Below, piece after piece: positions 4,827 through 5,670 of a stretch of DNA of 5,670 nucleotides. The position numbers and the translations under genes are program-made. Under the pieces are notes generated by a model. The model did no database searches and had not been told where the DNA came from. It saw nothing but the letters and a program-made list of their open reading frames with translations. The stretch lies in NCBI GenBank assembly GCA_027310535.1, contig DAIDAQ010000024.1, forward strand, positions 1 through 5,670, read 5' to 3'. The first letter of the stretch is position 1, and each line of letters starts with the position of its first letter. The stretch comes from Candidatus Micrarchaeaceae archaeon. Lineage in GTDB: Archaea > Micrarchaeota > Micrarchaeia > Micrarchaeales > Micrarchaeaceae.

Positions 4827-5660
4827 TTATGCCTGCGGGCTACCGCAGAGCCTGCCTCCTGCCGATAGCCTTCTTATTACAGCCTTGGCTGCGTCCTTGT
4901 ATCTTCTGCCGGTTGCCCCTGTGATCTCATCGCCTACGAAGGCGTGCCAGATCGGCCCTGCTGCAGATTTCAGGCGCTTGATCTCCCCCTCACTGCGGGC
5001 CGATAGCCCAAAGAGGTTTATGTCTGCCTTCCGCAACCCTGCATCGGAGAGCAACAGGCGCGTCTGCAATATCTCCTGCTCGTCAGCACGCACTGCGTAT
5101 CTTGAGATTCCAGACGCTGCGGCTATAGCAAATGCTACCGGCGGGTTTTGAGAACCGGATTGCTGGGCTTGCGAGCAATCGGAATAAAACTCGGTGCGGT
5201 CCATGATGATTCCCATTTCCTCCATGGATATGCGGTATACCCAGGCGCGCTCGGCAACGGGTACCGGATGGGTGTGTAGCATGATCGTCAGAGCGTTCAT
5301 CTTCGCAAACGCGCCACTGAAGCTTTCCCACTCTGTTTCCAAGCGCGGCGCGCCGTCGCCTATACAGCAGATGAGTTCCTTGAGCGAGTGCCTTCTCGCC
5401 GCTGAGATTATATCCTTTAACGGATACGAGCTCTTCAAGCCCCTTCCTATTCTGTATCCATGGACTTCCTCCATGCTTCCGGTCTGCTCCACCACTTGCT
5501 CAAAATTCTGGAGCGTGCCGGAATCGCACGATATTATTATGCCAGAATGGCTCTTATAGTCTAGCGGCCCAAGCCTTACCGACTTGCTGCACTGCACATC
5601 TGCCGATGAATATGCGCGCAGGTACTTTGCCATCTGCTCTGCAAGATGGAGATTACCCAT
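4827..5660 (-). CDS. Protein of unknown function upstream of the ribosomal operon
   Basis: I do not recognise this 277-residue protein. It looks cytoplasmic: no signal peptide and no clear membrane segment. Residues 1-155 alternate strands and helices in an alpha/beta pattern: SGIIISCDSGT (39-49), LKELICCIGDGAPR (93-106) and ALTIMLHTHP (123-132). The order of strand-Asp, helix, strand-Asp-Gly and a further strand loosely recalls a von Willebrand A-like fold, but a proper DxSxS metal site is absent. A polar linker (160-174, Gln/Ser-rich) leads to a C-terminal segment with ADINLFGLSARSEGEI (212-227) and HAFVGDEITGATGRRY (239-254). The ATG at 5660 follows GGTGGAGG; the frame stays open to the window edge through a GTG at 5669, so a longer form cannot be excluded. 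It is probably transcribed separately from the L1 operon. Confidence 0.88.
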   Translation of the reverse strand: MGNLHLAEQMAKYLRAYSSADVQCSKSVRLGPLDYKSHSGIIISCDSGTLQNFEQVVEQTGSMEEVHGYRIGRGLKSSYPLKDIISAARRHSLKELICCIGDGAPRLETEWESFSGAFAKMNALTIMLHTHPVPVAERAWVYRISMEEMGIIMDRTEFYSDCSQAQQSGSQNPPVAFAIAAASGISRYAVRADEQEILQTRLLLSDAGLRKADINLFGLSARSEGEIKRLKSAAGPIWHAFVGDEITGATGRRYKDAAKAVIRRLSAGGRLCGSPQA

Positions 5661-5662
5661 GG

Positions 5663-5670
5663 CCTCCACC
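5663..5670 (-). promoter_or_regulatory. Possible Shine-Dalgarno site for the unknown protein
   Basis: GGTGGAGG on the - strand ends 2 bases before the ATG at 5660; its GGTG core is 6 bases away. It favours 5660 as the start but touches the window edge, so it may instead be coding sequence of a longer protein. Confidence 0.4.

Overview
This window is archaeal. It carries a flap endonuclease of the FEN-1 type, the archaeal ribosomal stalk operon L1-L10-L12 (uL1, uL10/P0 and the P1-type L12, not bacterial L7/L12), and short AT-rich TATA/BRE promoters about 25 bases upstream of inferred transcription starts. Arginine AGG and isoleucine ATA codons are frequent in all genes. A DPANN lineage such as Micrarchaeota is possible, but the window alone does not settle the phylum. 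All three stop codons terminate plausible genes, so the code looks standard. I see no mobile element, CRISPR array, tRNA or rRNA.

Layout. The left arm (1-1535) is on the + strand: the C-terminal two thirds of FEN-1, a 268-base non-coding gap with its own TATA box and several hairpins, an Hsp20 small heat-shock protein read from a probably leaderless transcript, and a 38-residue, extremely basic mini-protein 15 bases after the Hsp20 stop. The right arm (1566-5670) is entirely on the - strand. In transcription order it holds a 277-residue protein of unknown function at the right edge, then rpl1-rpl10-rpl12, a ferredoxin with an unusual central insert, a 274-base gap with inverted repeats, and a transglutaminase-fold protein that seems to have lost its catalytic Cys and His. 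The two arms converge at 1536-1565, where a small inverted repeat lies.

How the genes work together. L1, L10 and L12 form one operon: L1 and L10 overlap by 4 bases, and L10 and L12 are 29 bases apart. A strong TATA box precedes a leader of about 50 bases. The end of that leader can fold into a two-part hairpin that buries the L1 Shine-Dalgarno sequence, which is the arrangement expected for feedback control by L1. L10 lacks the C-terminal 'LFG' tail that L12 has. The ferredoxin and the transglutaminase-like gene have their own promoters and appear to be separate units. No multi-gene novel system is evident. The most under-described items are the basic mini-protein, the inactive transglutaminase-like protein, the ferredoxin insert, the unknown 277-residue protein and the possible structured RNA between FEN-1 and Hsp20.
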